Assembly: GCA_036785705.1 (NCBI GenBank)
Contig: JAWUZG010000173.1
Span: forward strand, 2,961,001 to 3,025,000
From: Acanthornis magna
Taxonomy: Eukaryota > Chordata > Aves > Passeriformes > Acanthizidae
Length of the DNA: 64,000 nucleotides
Direction of reading: 5' to 3'
Shown here: piece by piece, positions 12,437 through 24,451 of the stretch
Position numbering within the stretch: position 1 is the first letter of the stretch
Layout of the letters: each line of letters starts with the position of its first letter
Notes under the pieces: model-generated
The model's input: the letters and a program-made list of their open reading frames with translations, nothing else
What the model was told of the DNA's origin: nothing
Databases searched by the model: none
Position numbers and translations under genes: made by a program

Positions 12437-14413
12437 TGAATAGGAAGGATGGTAAAAAAACAACAAACAAACAAAACAGCATATGAAATAGTCATCAGAA
12501 CACTTAACGTAATATAGGATAATAAGCAAGGGAAAAATTGAGGGAGTAAAACCATGACAAAATTTTGTAATGCAGTTTAAATCACCTTGCACCGTGTTGA
12601 TTCAGTGGTGTTACTTCTTGTGATCTAATGCAAAAAATTCTCATTTACAGAATGAGAAAATAGTTGTTCTACTTATTTGGATTTTTGCTAGACAATTGAA
12701 AACATGACAAAAAATAAGCAAGATTGACAACAGCATCATCTATCCATCTCCACTAAGAAACCTAAATGCGCATCTGTCTATGCTAAGAGCAGAAGTTAGG
12801 ATTTATTAGCAGTTCTCAGTCAATAGAAGATCATAGGAAGTTGAGTTTTACCCTGGAATTCCTGGTATCAGTGAGGGGTATAGTAAAATAAAGTCTGACT
12901 TATAAATTGTTGGATCAGAGGTAAATTGGAAAATCTTGATGCATTTTGATGGAAAGAAATTTTATTCAAACTGACCTGCATATATATGGGAAAATGTTTT
13001 GAAACATGATTAGATTGAAACTCAGTGGAGACAAATAACTGGTAATATAAGTTGGGAGACATAATCAGATATAAGATGGAAATAATGTGTTTAATAGAAG
13101 TTCTGTAGGACACTGTGAGGTGTTCATTAAGGATGACAAGCTAAACACAAGCCAATGACTTTGCATTGTTTTGGAGAACAAACTTTGTATTAAGGTAACA
13201 AAGAATATAAGCTGACTTCCTGAATTTTCCAACTCTATATTGCAACATGAAAGCAGAAACTAAAGGGAATATTTATGAAGACCTGATCAGGATCACATTC
13301 CAACAGAAAACCCGTCTAATTAAAAACTGACAACATAAACCATGGACTTTAACATCAGTTTTGTAAGAGACAGCAGAGGCAGGGTACAGGTACATGCAAA
13401 CATCCTTGTGATAGTGAGTGGAGTCAGGCATCTAATTTGAGTTGTCCTGACACTGGCAAGAAGACACTCAAGGCAAAGGAAAGGGACTGTAAAGAGTTAA
13501 TGTTGCTGAGGAACCAAATTTTCATACCTGCATTCACCCACCTAACTCACTGTTTTAAATCTCTATCAATTTCTCATAAGCTCATCTGTTAGTTATAACC
13601 AAAAGAAACACCTGAATTACTATCACAACCAGAAGATCCCTGAGCTTATTTTGTTTGCCTTCACCCACCCTCTTTTCTCTTCCTCTTTGTATATTTTTTT
13701 TTCTAAATAAGTTGTCTTCACTCGAGCATTGTTGATGTAAAACATGTCAGCGTGCGAAGGAAGAGTCCATGGGGGAGTCATATCCTATAGAGTACTTTCT
13801 CTTATTGCCAACTTTTATGTAGGACATCGTGTTAAAATAAAAATGTAACAGCTCTCCTGTCGAGGCTCACTCTGGTAACCACGGCCTGTTAAAGAAGGCA
13901 AGCAGCCATCAGATAAATATCTAAGTCTTTATGGGCAAAGGGTTGAAAGCACAAAGACAGCCCTACAAGGAGGGTTGGTTTTTTTTCTGTTGGTTGATAC
14001 TTTTTCTGCATGTGAAAGGACATATCAATATTCTTGGTTAAAAACAGTTTAGATCATCATGGCTGAATTTTAAAGTAATTTATCTATACCCAAATGTGTG
14101 TCTTGGTTTCTAACTAAGAACTTTAATTTTCACTGTTAAGTGCAACACAACTGCTCTCAGGGAGCAAAAAAATTGTCAAATGGGTTTTATGAGCAAAGTT
14201 GTATAAATTTTATGCATAACATAATTGTGCATCTCGATCAGAAGTTAGAAGTTAAACTTCTGGCTCATATCCAACAGCTTCTTGTATTCATGAGGGTTAT
14301 TTTCTCTACGCACTGTATCTGAAAAAGTATACTGCTCCTATAAAGGTAGAATTTTTCACTTACCAGCATTAAAAAAGTCCTTGGAAGACAGGAGCTTGAT
14401 GAAAATATCAGAT
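12437..14413. other. Unique non-coding DNA, no gene recognised
   Basis: AT-rich unique sequence of about 2 kb. No open frame above 82 codons, no LINE or LTR text and no RNA gene are recognisable. Confidence 0.55.
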
Positions 14414-14806
14414 CTTAGAATGGCAGAATCATTTAGGCTGAAAAAGACCTCCAAGACCATAGAACTCTACCTGTGCCCAATCCCCACCTTGTCACCAGCC
14501 CAGAGCTCTGAGTGCCACCTCCAGTCCTTCCTTGGACACCTCCAAGGATGGGGACTCTAAACCTCCCTGGGCAGCCCCTTCTAATGTTTAACTAGCCTTT
14601 TCATTAATAAATTCTTCCTGATGTGCAACCTGAACCTCTCCTGGCATATCCTGAGGGCATTTCTGCTTTTCCTGTCACTTATGGCCTGTGAAAAGGGACT
14701 GACCCCCACGGGGCTCCATCCTTCTGTCAGGGAGTTACACAGATAAGGTCATGCCTGAGCCTGCTTTGTTCCAGGCTGAACAATTCCATCTCCCTCAGCA
14801 TATGGG
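14414..14806 (-). mobile_element. CR1 LINE 3' region, second subfamily type (minus)
   Basis: The text differs from the neighbouring 'CCATGGGCAGGGACA' type. It starts AGAATCATTTAGGCTG, continues AAAAGACCTCCAAGACCAT, then GACACCTCCAAGGATGG and GACTGACCCCCACGGGGCT, and ends at CCAGGCTGAACAATTCC. This is the order expected for an antisense CR1 3' UTR running into the end of ORF2. It is diverged and truncated. Confidence 0.85.
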
Positions 14807-14835
14807 TGGCTTTTATATGGATTTTGGTTTTAATG

Positions 14836-15004
14836 ATACTTCTTTATTTATTTTATATATTCTATTTATGTATATATATTTTATCTGCTTATTTATTTAA
14901 ATATATTTTTGGTATAAATTTTGGAATTAAATATTAAGTGCATTTATTATATATTTTCAAGGTTCTTCCCACAAAAGGAAGATCATCTTGCCTTGCCTTG
15001 CCTT
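14836..15004. repeat. AT-rich low-complexity tract ending in (CCTTG)n
   Basis: From about 14836 to 14955 the DNA is nearly all A/T with many TATATT and TTTATT words. A short pentanucleotide repeat, (CCTTG)3, follows at about 14988-15004. Confidence 0.75.
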
Positions 15005-15052
15005 TCTACTCAGCCCTGATGTCCATCCTTCCTTGCAAAACCTCTCACATCA

Positions 15053-15086
15053 TCTAATATATCCAGGATTAACTGGATATATTAGA
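15053..15086. repeat. Perfect 14-bp inverted repeat, 6-nt loop
   Basis: TCTAATATATCCAG (15053-15066) and CTGGATATATTAGA (15073-15086) are exact reverse complements separated by GATTAA. A hairpin or cruciform is possible. No transposon ends or target duplications are evident. It lies ten bases before a CR1 fragment. Confidence 0.93.
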
Positions 15087-15095
15087 GAATCTCAG

Positions 15096-15241
15096 TTACA
15101 GAATCCCAGAGTGGTTTGGATCTGAAGGGACCTTAAAGCTCATCTCATTCCAACCTCCAGCTATGGGCAGGGACACCTTCCGTTAGACCAGGTTGTTCCA
15201 AGCCCTGTCCAAACTGGCCTTGGACACTTCCAGGGATGGGC
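15096..15241 (-). mobile_element. CR1 LINE 3' end, short fragment (minus)
   Basis: Antisense CR1 3'-UTR from TTACAGAATCCCAGAG through AGGGACCTTAAAGCTCATCT to CACTTCCAGGGATGGG, then an abrupt loss of similarity at about 15241. It is only about 146 bp, so strongly 5'-truncated. Confidence 0.88.
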
Positions 15242-16446
15242 AATAAATATCAGTCACTCTGAGACTCATCATGGCAATTGACATCACCAGTCTCTCCCTA
15301 AACATTACTGTACAACATAATTCAGTGTGGGTTTTATGTTCTCACTTTAGAGGTTTCCAAAAGCAGGGTCATGATTTCTTCTTTGGTCCCCAGCAAAAAC
15401 AGTTAAGAAAACATATGGACTTTATGTGATATAACCAATCAATAATAACAGTAACCAAAGTCAGAAGCAAAATCGTGTCTCCAACTGTGAACAATTTATT
15501 ACATAATATTTTTCTGCATGAATTTTATTATATAGAAATATATGGTACAATATTATTTGCATTTCTATATTCTGCACTCTGCATACAGGTATCTCAGTGC
15601 ACACTTCCACCTTAGAAAATGGGAATGAAATATTTCCATATTCCTGAGATCCTTGACATGTAATAATCCAGCGAGTCAAGATTTAGGCTGCTGTTTTCTG
15701 TTAACACGTAGAGTAAAAGAAATAAAATGATCCTTGTGCATGTTTCCTATGTATAAACTCCTTGTAGCTATTATTGAACCAGCAATTGGTTCTCCAATCT
15801 TCTATTAAAATATCAATAATATTTTTCAGAGCTTAAATTGAGCAGTGATTTTATTTAAGGCTACACCTAGACACCACTTTTCTTTGAAGAAATCTCTTGT
15901 TGTTGCTAAAAATGAAAGCCATTCAAACGAGTGTGATTGAAACAGGGACAGGGAAAGGGAAAAAAATCAATAGAACATTTTCCAGGGTACTATATCTGCT
16001 TTTGAAAAGAGACCATTAATAACATGCTTACAGTAAAAGCAGCTGCTTGTTCAAAGTGCATTCAAGGGTGAGCTGAAAGGATGGCTCTCTCCACACAGCC
16101 TCCCCGGAGAGAGAGTTTGTAAAGATTTCAAAACCCTACCTCAGACTATGAACAAAAGCCTTTCCTAGGAATTTTAAATATTCTTATCTAATGTTAGATT
16201 ATGGGAATGAAACGCCTCCTAATATTTTGCTCCTTTTGAAAGGCAATGTGGGTCAGTGAATGAGCTTTTGGTCTCAAAAACACTTGGCAGACAATACCCT
16301 GCAGGTCGTATTCAGCCTCTGAGGACAGTAGGTGCCATGCTAATGCCAACTGCTCTGACCCTCAGCAGTGGTGAACAGCACTGTGGAGCATTTACTGCAG
16401 GTCCTGCTGAAACAGAGGGCTGGGTCTGTCCATTTAGTACATTTTA
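15242..16446. other. Unique non-coding DNA, no gene recognised
   Basis: No repeat family or exon is recognisable. Open frames are below 80 codons. Confidence 0.55.
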
Positions 16447-16800
16447 TAGAATCGCAGAGTATCTTGAGCTGGAAGGCACCCACAAAAATTAGTGAGTACA
16501 ACTTCAGAACATGCACAGGACACCCCAATAGCCACACCATGGGCCTGAAAGTATTTTTAAAACTCTTTTTGGGGTCTTTCAGGCTTGGTGTTATGACCAT
16601 TGCCCTGGGGAGCCTGTTCCAGTGCCCAACCACCCTCTGGGTGAAGAGCCTTTTCCTGGCATCCAACCTATACCTCCTCTGACACAACTTCAGACCGTTC
16701 CCTAGGGTCCTTTCACTGGTCACCAGAGAGGAGGGATGGGCAGCTGCCCCTCTGCTTCCCCTCAGGAAAAAACTGAGGTGTTCCCTCAGTCTCCTTTCTC
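16447..16800 (-). mobile_element. CR1 LINE 3' region, third subfamily type (minus)
   Basis: The landmarks are GAATCGCAGAGTATCTTGAG, AGGACACCCCAATAGCCACA, GGGAGCCTGTTCCAGTGCCC and CTCTGACACAACTTCAGACC. This 'hold-your-peace' group of CR1 3' ends differs from the CCATGGGCAGGG group and is usually older. Open frames of 156 codons (minus) and 104 codons (plus) overlap it and are not genes. Confidence 0.87.
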
Positions 16801-17045
16801 TAATATACACTTACATTACCATGAGGCAAATTGAAGTGTTGGGGTAGGATTGAATCTTGGATCAGCACCTACTTTGTTTCTAGTATTATTTCATAATACT
16901 TAAGGGGTATTATGGGCTTAAAGGGGTGCAAAGTTCAAATACGTGAAAAGTCAAGAGCGCAGTTCCTCTGTAAGAGAAATAGTTTAGCAGAACTTAGTTC
17001 TCTTGGGTGCTGTTGTGTAATGTCTCACTGTCTTCATCTAGATAG

Positions 17046-17107
17046 TTCAAGCAGACCTCTATGATTAATTCAAGCAGATCTGTGTTTGGTTCAAGCAGAT
17101 CTATATG
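17046..17107. repeat. Three-copy tandem repeat, about 22-bp unit
   Basis: TTCAAGCAGA is repeated at 17046, 17069 and 17090, each time followed by a CTnTATG/CTGTGTT-like segment. Units are 21-23 bp. No known repeat family is recognised. Confidence 0.85.
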
Positions 17108-18899
17108 TTTTCAGGAACACTGGGACAAGATACAAGGCACACTTGTAACAGTGAGCATACCACAAGTGTATGAAGACCTGAGCTTGACCACCTAATAAGT
17201 TGCTAATTATAAGTTACACACTATACAGGTAACAGTCCATGGGAGCAAATATCATCTCTTGAAGAGTGTGTAAACTTCCAGTGTGTGAATGTTCTAATCT
17301 GTGTTAATTAAACTGCTGATTAACCTGGATCTGTCCAGTCCTCACAATCTTGTTTCCAAATTTTGGGTGTCTGGAGGAGCTTAGGTACCTCTAACATAAG
17401 CCACTGATGGCCAGATTTGTCTCATCTCTCTCTCAACTGAGGCCCCTCAGCAGCTATTGCTAAATTAAGATCCTACTTGTCCTTGGTCTTGCAGAGTCAC
17501 TGAAGAGTGAATGAGCCTACAGAGAGCAAATCAAACCTTACCAGATTCTGCATTCTGTATGGTTTGATCAGAGATGTCTGGAGGGAATAACAGACTAAGA
17601 AGTTACAGTTGCTCCTTTCTGCCTTTGATTGTTTCTTCCTTCACATTGCAGGAAGAAATCTGTCTGGGTTAAAAACCTTCAATACTTCGAACGACAATAA
17701 CCCAAAAGTAAGAAATTTGCCTTCAGAACCAGAGGGAGAAAACTCAGCTTCCTTATCCATCCCAAACACAGATACTGTCAATAATCAGGTTGTATCAAGG
17801 GAGGAGAAAACAACATAGAAAGGACACCGTTGTTTTTGACCCTGCTTTGGCCTCTGATTTATGAAATCACAACATTAAACTAGCATGAAATTCCAAACCA
17901 TGCACTATAAAGGCATATAGTGTTCTAAAAACAGAGACTGAAATACTCAGTCAACCCTTAATACCTTTCTTCCTGGTCTCAGCCCCGCTGACTACAATTC
18001 CATAGGTTTTGTGAGGCAATAATAATTTGGCATCCTTTATAGCAATGGATTCATGTAGGCACTCAGCATGCCAGGTCTCATTGATTATTATATCTCCGAG
18101 TTTCTATTCTAAGGAGATGCCACTTGTATAATCTGCTGGGTTGATAGATGGGGTGTTGGCATTACTGCAACAGGCTGTCCACAGCCCCTTTTCATCATAG
18201 TTATAGCTACGGACTAGCAGGAGCCCCTCTGGAAATGAATGCTGGAAATCATAATGGCACTTTGTGTGGTGCAATTTTATTTAGGGAAATACTATTCAAG
18301 AGCAGAAAATAAGGAGCTCCTGTGGAAAAAAAAAAAAAGAAATAAACAACTGGATCTTTTAATATGATGGTTTCAATAAGAGTCGTCATTGTTTTCAATA
18401 AGAATTCTGAGGGTCCTTTTATATTCTTTATTTTTACCTTCATTTGCTCCAATTTTATCTAAAGATTAATATGTGATATTCACTTCAAAGAGAAAGATAA
18501 CTGCAGTGATTAAAATCTCTTTTGTTATGTGCAAGCAGAAGAAGAACTTATTAATACTGAGAAATATATTATGCATGTCTCCGCTCTGCTCTAAGTTCTC
18601 ATGGAAGACACTCCTGTAATAGCAAAATAGGCTTTTCTGGAACACCATTGTGATTAATTTCTATTTTTTACCACTAACTTTGAAAATCATAGTTTTCTAA
18701 GTCTTTGCTGGTGGTCATTTTGTGCAAAAAAAATAGTGCCCCATTCGAAAAAAATCCCTGAAAAAAAGTTGGTAACACTTAACAATGAAGAGTTAGACCT
18801 CATAGCTGATGACAGGGTTTTGGCTGACTCAAAATGCCTACATAACTCTCATTAATATTTAAAGAATAATATTTATTCTATGAACTTCTATTCTCCCTA
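17108..18899. other. Unique DNA with one exon-like segment
   Basis: No repeat family is recognisable in this 1.8 kb. A possible exon starting at 17652 is listed separately. Confidence 0.5.
17652..17818 (+). other. Weak candidate exon (acceptor plus open frame)
   Basis: A pyrimidine-rich tract ends in CACATTGCAG at 17651, a good match to a splice acceptor. The frame that follows stays open to a TAG at 17816-17818. It would encode about 55 residues, polar and rich in Ser, Asn, Glu and Thr. Alternatively GTAAGA at 17708-17713 could act as donor and give a 56-bp exon (17652-17707). I recognise no protein family in the translation. Acceptor-like sites are frequent in unique DNA, so this is a lead for transcript evidence and not a gene call. 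Confidence 0.12.
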
Positions 18900-18995
18900 C
18901 TCAGTAAGGGAAGTGCTGCTATCCCTATTTCACAAGGGGGGGGCAGAGACTTTGAATTATTTAATGGTTATTCAAGGAAGAGAGGGAGACTGAAA
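18900..18995 (+). mobile_element. Possible ancient MIR/L2-type SINE fragment
   Basis: GCTGCTATCCCTATTTCACA is followed by a G run and then GCAGAGACTTTGAATTATTTAATGG and TTCAAGGAAGAGAGGGAGAC. In order and spacing these resemble the 'ATCCCCATTTTACAG ... CTGAGGCACAGAGAGG ... AAGGTCACACAG' module shared by MIR and L2-related elements. The match is diverged and was judged by eye only. Confidence 0.4.
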
Positions 18996-19448
18996 TTTTC
19001 AACTGCTCATTAAACACCTCCACCCTGTCTGATTTTCAAGTGAACTTATGCACTGAGGAACCCTGAAAATATTACCACCTTTTTTAATGAATGAACAGGA
19101 TATTAATTTGATTAAAAAACTCTGAAACTTGCTGACGTATATCAAAGTTTGTTTTTCATTCATGTCTGGGATTTTTCTATTCAGCCCTTAAATTACACCC
19201 ACTAGCCACTCAGTTGCTGCTGCTGCTGGTGACTGCAAACATCAGCCATACGGACAAAATAATCATTTTGTGCGTGTAATACAAGTCATCTGAAATGAGC
19301 TTACACCACAACTAGCAAGGTTTTTATTCTAAGGTAGATTTTGACTGTTTGGATTTTAAGCATGACCCAAAGTGGGTTTTAGATATTGAAGTGTCTCTAA
19401 GGGAACTGTCCAGGACTTGCAACTTCATTGAATTTAGAATACAATCAG
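18996..19448. other. Unique DNA, nothing recognised
   Basis: No exon or repeat family is recognisable. A short TGCTGCTGCTGCTG run lies near 19214-19228. Confidence 0.5.
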
Positions 19449-19645
19449 AGAATCACAGAATGGTTTTGGTTGGTAGAGACCTTAAAGCTCATCTCATTCC
19501 ACCCCCTGCCATGGGCAGGGACACCTTCCACTATCCCATGTTGCTTCAAGCCCCGTCCAGCTTGACTTTGGATATTTCCTGGTGTGGGGACCACAGCTTC
19601 TCTGGGCAACCTCATCACCCTCACAGGGAAGAATTTCTTCCTACT
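19449..19645 (-). mobile_element. CR1 LINE 3' end (minus orientation)
   Basis: Antisense 3'-UTR text from GAATCACAGAATGG through GCCATGGGCAGGGACACC to AGGGAAGAATTTCTTCCTAC. It ends at about 19645. The left edge keeps a readable octamer tail. Confidence 0.9.
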
Positions 19646-19919
19646 TATTTGATTACTTGAGCTCTTGGTTAGAAACTTACAGGTGAAGACTCTGAAGGGT
19701 TTCAGGCTATGTTCAGCAGACCAGTCAGAGGGTAAGGGGTACCAGAAAGCAGGATTCCTGTTTTTGTGGCTCTCCACAAGGAGTTTGTCACAAGTTTGTC
19801 CAGGGTCTGGCAAAAGCAGTATGATAGGACACAGAAAAACTCTGCGAAATCCCAAATCTTTGAGGCAAAGCAGCTTGAATTGCAGTGGTTTTAATACAGC
19901 TCTATTTAGTAAAAAAAAT

Positions 19920-20072
19920 TATATAATCATAGGATTCTTTAAGTTAGAAAAGACCTCCAAGATTATCGAGTCTAGTCATTAACTCAGCACTGTCTAACTC
20001 ACCACTAAACCATGTCCCCAGTTGCCACATCTACACATCTTTTAGAACACTCTGGAAGTTCCATTGATTTTC
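19920..20072 (-). mobile_element. CR1 LINE 3' end, second subfamily type (minus)
   Basis: TATAATCATAGGATTCTTTA is followed by AAAAGACCTCCAAGATTATC, CACTAAACCATGTCCCC and GCCACATCTACACATCTTTT. This is the antisense CR1 type that shares its start with the copy at 14414. It is truncated after about 150 bp. Confidence 0.87.
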
Positions 20073-20150
20073 ACCAATCAATCAGGAGAAGAGGAGATAC
20101 TGACACTAATAGAAGTCTGAGGTACTTAGCTGTATTAATTACCTAAGAAT

Positions 20151-20194
20151 TAATACATTATAATTATAATTATAATACATTATAATTATAATTG
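20151..20194. repeat. AT-rich tandem repeat, 22-bp period
   Basis: TACATTATAATTATAATT occurs from 20154 and again from 20176. The block is made of TAATTATAAT words and is self-complementary. Confidence 0.85.
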
Positions 20195-22186
20195 TGAAAA
20201 TAATAGTTTGTTTTCCTGGAATGGTCATTCCGCAGCAAAAAAAAGCAAGTACAAAACAGTGGGGACATGAACAATGCCAGGATATAGGAAGAGAATCTGC
20301 AGAGCTGGGATGGAAGGAAAAGAAGAAAATGTGGGAACATTCTTTAGGAAGGTAAGAAAAAGTGAGGAAAACTGATGATGGAAATATAGGAAAAGATTTA
20401 GAGAAGACAAAGAAAGCAGTGGTTAAGAAGGGGAAAAGGAGGGAAAAGTGCAGAAAGCAGAAATCTTCCCTCTTCTTGGGAGGAATTGGCACATCCTAGC
20501 AGCTGTAATTAGTCTTCTCCAGTAGCCACAACTGGGTATGTGTGTCATCCATATCGCACCTGAATGAAACTAAGTCACTTCCCTGATGATGTCTCAGACA
20601 ACTTTTTTTTAATGAAGAGGGCATGATTTGAATTCAACATGTATTTCACAAGCCATACAGTTTTCTTTATCTGTTGCATGAGTTTGGATTTCTCCAGTTG
20701 CTGCCTGCTGAATCGAATGTATCATATTCAGTTTAAAATCGCTTTATCTTACCAAGTTATTAAAGGAACACAGAAATTCAGTACTCAGCAATCAGGATGC
20801 ACACGATAGCATTCATCAAGTTAATTTCATTTAATTACTCCAGTGGTTTTTAAAGCAGACTCCAGCTATTTCTATGCACATGCATGTGTTAAAAATTAAA
20901 ACAATAACAACAGAGACCAAAATCCTCAGTGGTGAAAACTTCTCCATGTGAAAATTAATCAGGTTTATTTCGTTGCCATGCATTTCTTCTCTAGTCTCAA
21001 TTCCCTTGTGAGGAAATTGGGGAATGTTACTAACTGCTGCAGATTTATTCTGTAAAGTTTCCTCAGATAAACATGCATGTGTGCATGTTTGTATGTGTGA
21101 GTCAATTTGGGACAATTATTCAGGAGCATCCACTCAAAAATCAGGTCTTTTTGCTTTAACAAATTGCTGTGTCTCTGATATTACAGAACAGAACACAGCT
21201 ATCTATGGTAGGCCTAGGTAGTTCAACATAGCAGAAGGAAGCGGGTAACAGATAAGCTCTTTCATAATACAGCTTGTCAAACAGGAAAATATTCTGGAAA
21301 AAAGTGAATTGTTCCACTTACTTTTAGGAAAAGGTATTTTTCTGTTTAGATGTATTAGAAGAACGCAGTGTCCATTGCCTTGAAATGTGGAAAAGAGTAA
21401 TCTTTTGTAAGTAGATGGAATGAGTCAGTTAAATACCCACTCTCTAATTCACCCTTCTAAACAGCCACATGAAAAATGGGAAATTTATTAGAAGAAGCAA
21501 CACTGAAAAAGCAAAACTCCCACAAATTTAATCTTCCTTATTAAAACATCGCACAGTTTTTAGCAGTATAAACATTAAGGACTTTGGAAAATGTGAATAA
21601 TTCACTACCATATTCCCCCCACCTTTGGCTCGGTAGCACTATGAATTAAAGATACTGTATAATTCAGGTAACTCGAGCTTTTTTCTCTGTATGTAACCCT
21701 TTCCAATAAACCCCCTGGTTCTGCACTTCACATTCTAGCTAAATTACTTTTGTCCATCAATCAGGATGACACTTGCACCAGAATGCCACCAGACATACTG
21801 TGCTGTCAAACACCAGCTTTGTAGGCAGCTTGAAAAAAATATACCCTAGATTCATTAATCTCTTATAAGAACTCTTGATGCTAAATCTCCTTTATTACCT
21901 TGTGTCTAGCATCTAGTGAATTTGCAGCGTTAATTGCTTGGATTACATCATTAACAATGAAAATTTCCTTGTAAATACAAAAATTTAACATTATTCTGCC
22001 TTGGGAAAAAAAAAAAAGAAAGAAAAAAAAAGGCTCAAAAGCCCACCATCGTTTAGCTAGCTATTTAGTTAGCCTTTTAGTTGCAAATCCTCATTAGTGA
22101 GGTATCTGCAAATGAGAGCATGGTCATAAACATATCAATCCCTCAGCTACAGCCATCTCCAGATTTCCACCCATGGTATTTCAGAA
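20195..22186. other. Unique non-coding DNA, no gene recognised
   Basis: No repeat family is seen except A-rich runs near 22008-22030. The stretch 21840-22000 is AT-rich and complex, with TTAATTGCTTGG and CATTAACAATGA words. It looks like typical conserved non-coding DNA, but conservation cannot be judged here. Confidence 0.5.
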
Positions 22187-22512
22187 AATCACAGAATGGT
22201 TTGGGTTGGAAAGGACCTTAAAGTTCATCCAGATCCACCCCCTGCCATGGGCAGGGACACCTTCCACTGTCCCAGGTTGCTCCAAGCCCTGTCCAGCCTG
22301 GCCTTGGACACTTCCAGGGATCCAGGGGCAGCCACAGCTGCTCTGGGCACCTGTGCCAAGGCCTCACCACCCTCTAAGTAAAGAACTTCCTTGCATCTAA
22401 TCTAAATCTGTCCTCTTTTGGTTTAAAGCCATTTCCCCTTGTCCTATCTGCCCATGTAAAAGTTGTTCTCCCTCTTTTTTACGAGCCACCTTCAAAGAGC
22501 CTCTTTCAAGTA
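22187..22512 (-). mobile_element. CR1 LINE 3' end (minus orientation)
   Basis: This is one of the best-preserved copies. AATCACAGAATGGTTTGGGT starts it, then TGCCATGGGCAGGGACACC, GGCCTTGGACACTTCCAGGG, TCTAATCTAAATCTGTCC and CCTTGTCCTATCTGCCC. It fades after about 22512. Low divergence from the consensus-like copies suggests a younger insertion. Confidence 0.93.
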
Positions 22513-24451
22513 TTTGCTCAGCTCAGCGGCATTCCTACAGGCTGCATTCAGGCTCTACCTCCCCCCGTAAAGGAAAGACTGGAATTGGAAATCTGGGGGT
22601 GTTCTTTTCTGGATGGGGCACGAATCTGAAGAGGTAGAAGATGTCAATTTTAGTCATACAGACCCAAGTGGAAATAGTATGTTCCAGATATGGTTGTCTG
22701 ATTTTTGCCTCCTGTGGCCAGGGGACACATGCAAATGAATCCAAAGGAACCAAGGGGCAGATTTAAATATGACAAAAGTCACCCTACTTTTCTCTCCATT
22801 GACTGTTAGTCCAGACAAACTGCTCTAAGGCAACAAAAGTTGAACGTAAATTGTGGGCACAATAGTAAACACATATAAATCGTTTTGCTCTTCAACTACA
22901 AGAAGTGGATGGCCTAGGGAAGGTTAGATGTTTGCTTCAATAAAACAAATCCAGGCATAATAAAAATAACCTTTATTTACAATATGCCAGAAGTCAAATA
23001 CAAGCTTGGACACAGTTAGAATAGTTGACTGCTGGAATAAATTATCAAGAGACGTGCTGGATAACTTTTTTCCCTGTAAATCAGAAAAAGCACACTGAGC
23101 TGCATATAAGGTGGTATGTTAAGGTGTGAACTGTGCAAGCTCTAACAAAAGGTGATGTTAATCTTTGCCAGACTGACTGTCTGTTAATTACAGTACTTGA
23201 AGCAGGTTAGTTTATGCAAAAACTGATGACAATGGACTCCAAATACATCTACAATGACTACTCTGCTGTTTCCTCCCAACATATTCTTGATAGGAAGCTG
23301 ACTCAAAAAAAACCCCCAAAAACCAGAACTTTTTAAAAAAAATTGAATTCAACAACAAAATTCACTGACTGGTGAAAAAAACTAAATATACTAACACATG
23401 AGAAAAATTACTTTAAAAAGAGCCATAATATAATAATAGTGAAACTGCGTAAATGGTCAGAAGAACATTTTTGAGATTTTTTTTTTTTATGTAATCAGTC
23501 AGTTCCTCATGTAAGACTGAGGCTGCCTGTAAACAAATCCACACTTAGATTGGTGTGATTCAAAAGAAAAATTTGCAACAGCTGTTGTGTGAATAGCACC
23601 GTTCTGAGATTTGAGTTCCTAGGCTGATTGCAGGCGAACATCTGGAAAATTGAATTGAATCCAAATCTACTAAAAATTACTGTGCCTGTTAGTTTGTTGT
23701 GTTCACTTCAGGAAATGAGCAATTTCATCATAATTTAAGGAATTTCATTGCACAGTTGGTGGCATATACATTGAAAGAATGAAGTAATCTCTATTCCTCT
23801 GCTATGGAGAAAACAATACAAAAAGGGAAACTGTCCCACTTCCATCCCGAGACATCACTGTGAGATTCTTCTCGTGGAGTCTGGGCAACCAAATGAAACC
23901 TGTGCTGACTGAAAAGTATTTACGTACACAGACCCTGATCTGTTTAGACCTTTAATCAGTGAACTGAGTCCTACTTCTGAAGTTAAGATGTGCTGAAGCC
24001 CACATAACGTACAGAGAATTGATTAATGTGCAAATGCGAGCACAGGTTTTTTACATCATGGAGCAAGAGAAAAGCAATCTTTTGTTTTATTTTGAGATTT
24101 TTTTCTTTGGATTTTTTTTAACCCATTGACCTCATCTAAGACTTTCAATACCCAGAAAACACATGGAACAATAGGTGTTTAAAAAGCTTGGTCTGAAATA
24201 ATTCTTTGTCATTGAGGTGGATGTCCCATTTCACTGGAGTTACATCATTGTCCTGGAAAAAAATACAAATTAATGTACACCAAACTATTTTTTCTAATGT
24301 TAAAGTAGAATTTTAAATGAAGTTTAAAACAAATTTTTATTTAGTGCATAATAATAACTTCAAAACTGTCCTCACAACAGGGGTATGAGCCAACAAATAT
24401 TGAACTGTACCATCTGCCCAAGTGCGGACATTTCCGTGAAGTATGTTTAGA
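22513..24451. other. Unique non-coding DNA, no gene recognised
   Basis: No gene, LINE or LTR text is recognisable. AT-rich unique sequence with scattered A runs. Confidence 0.55.
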
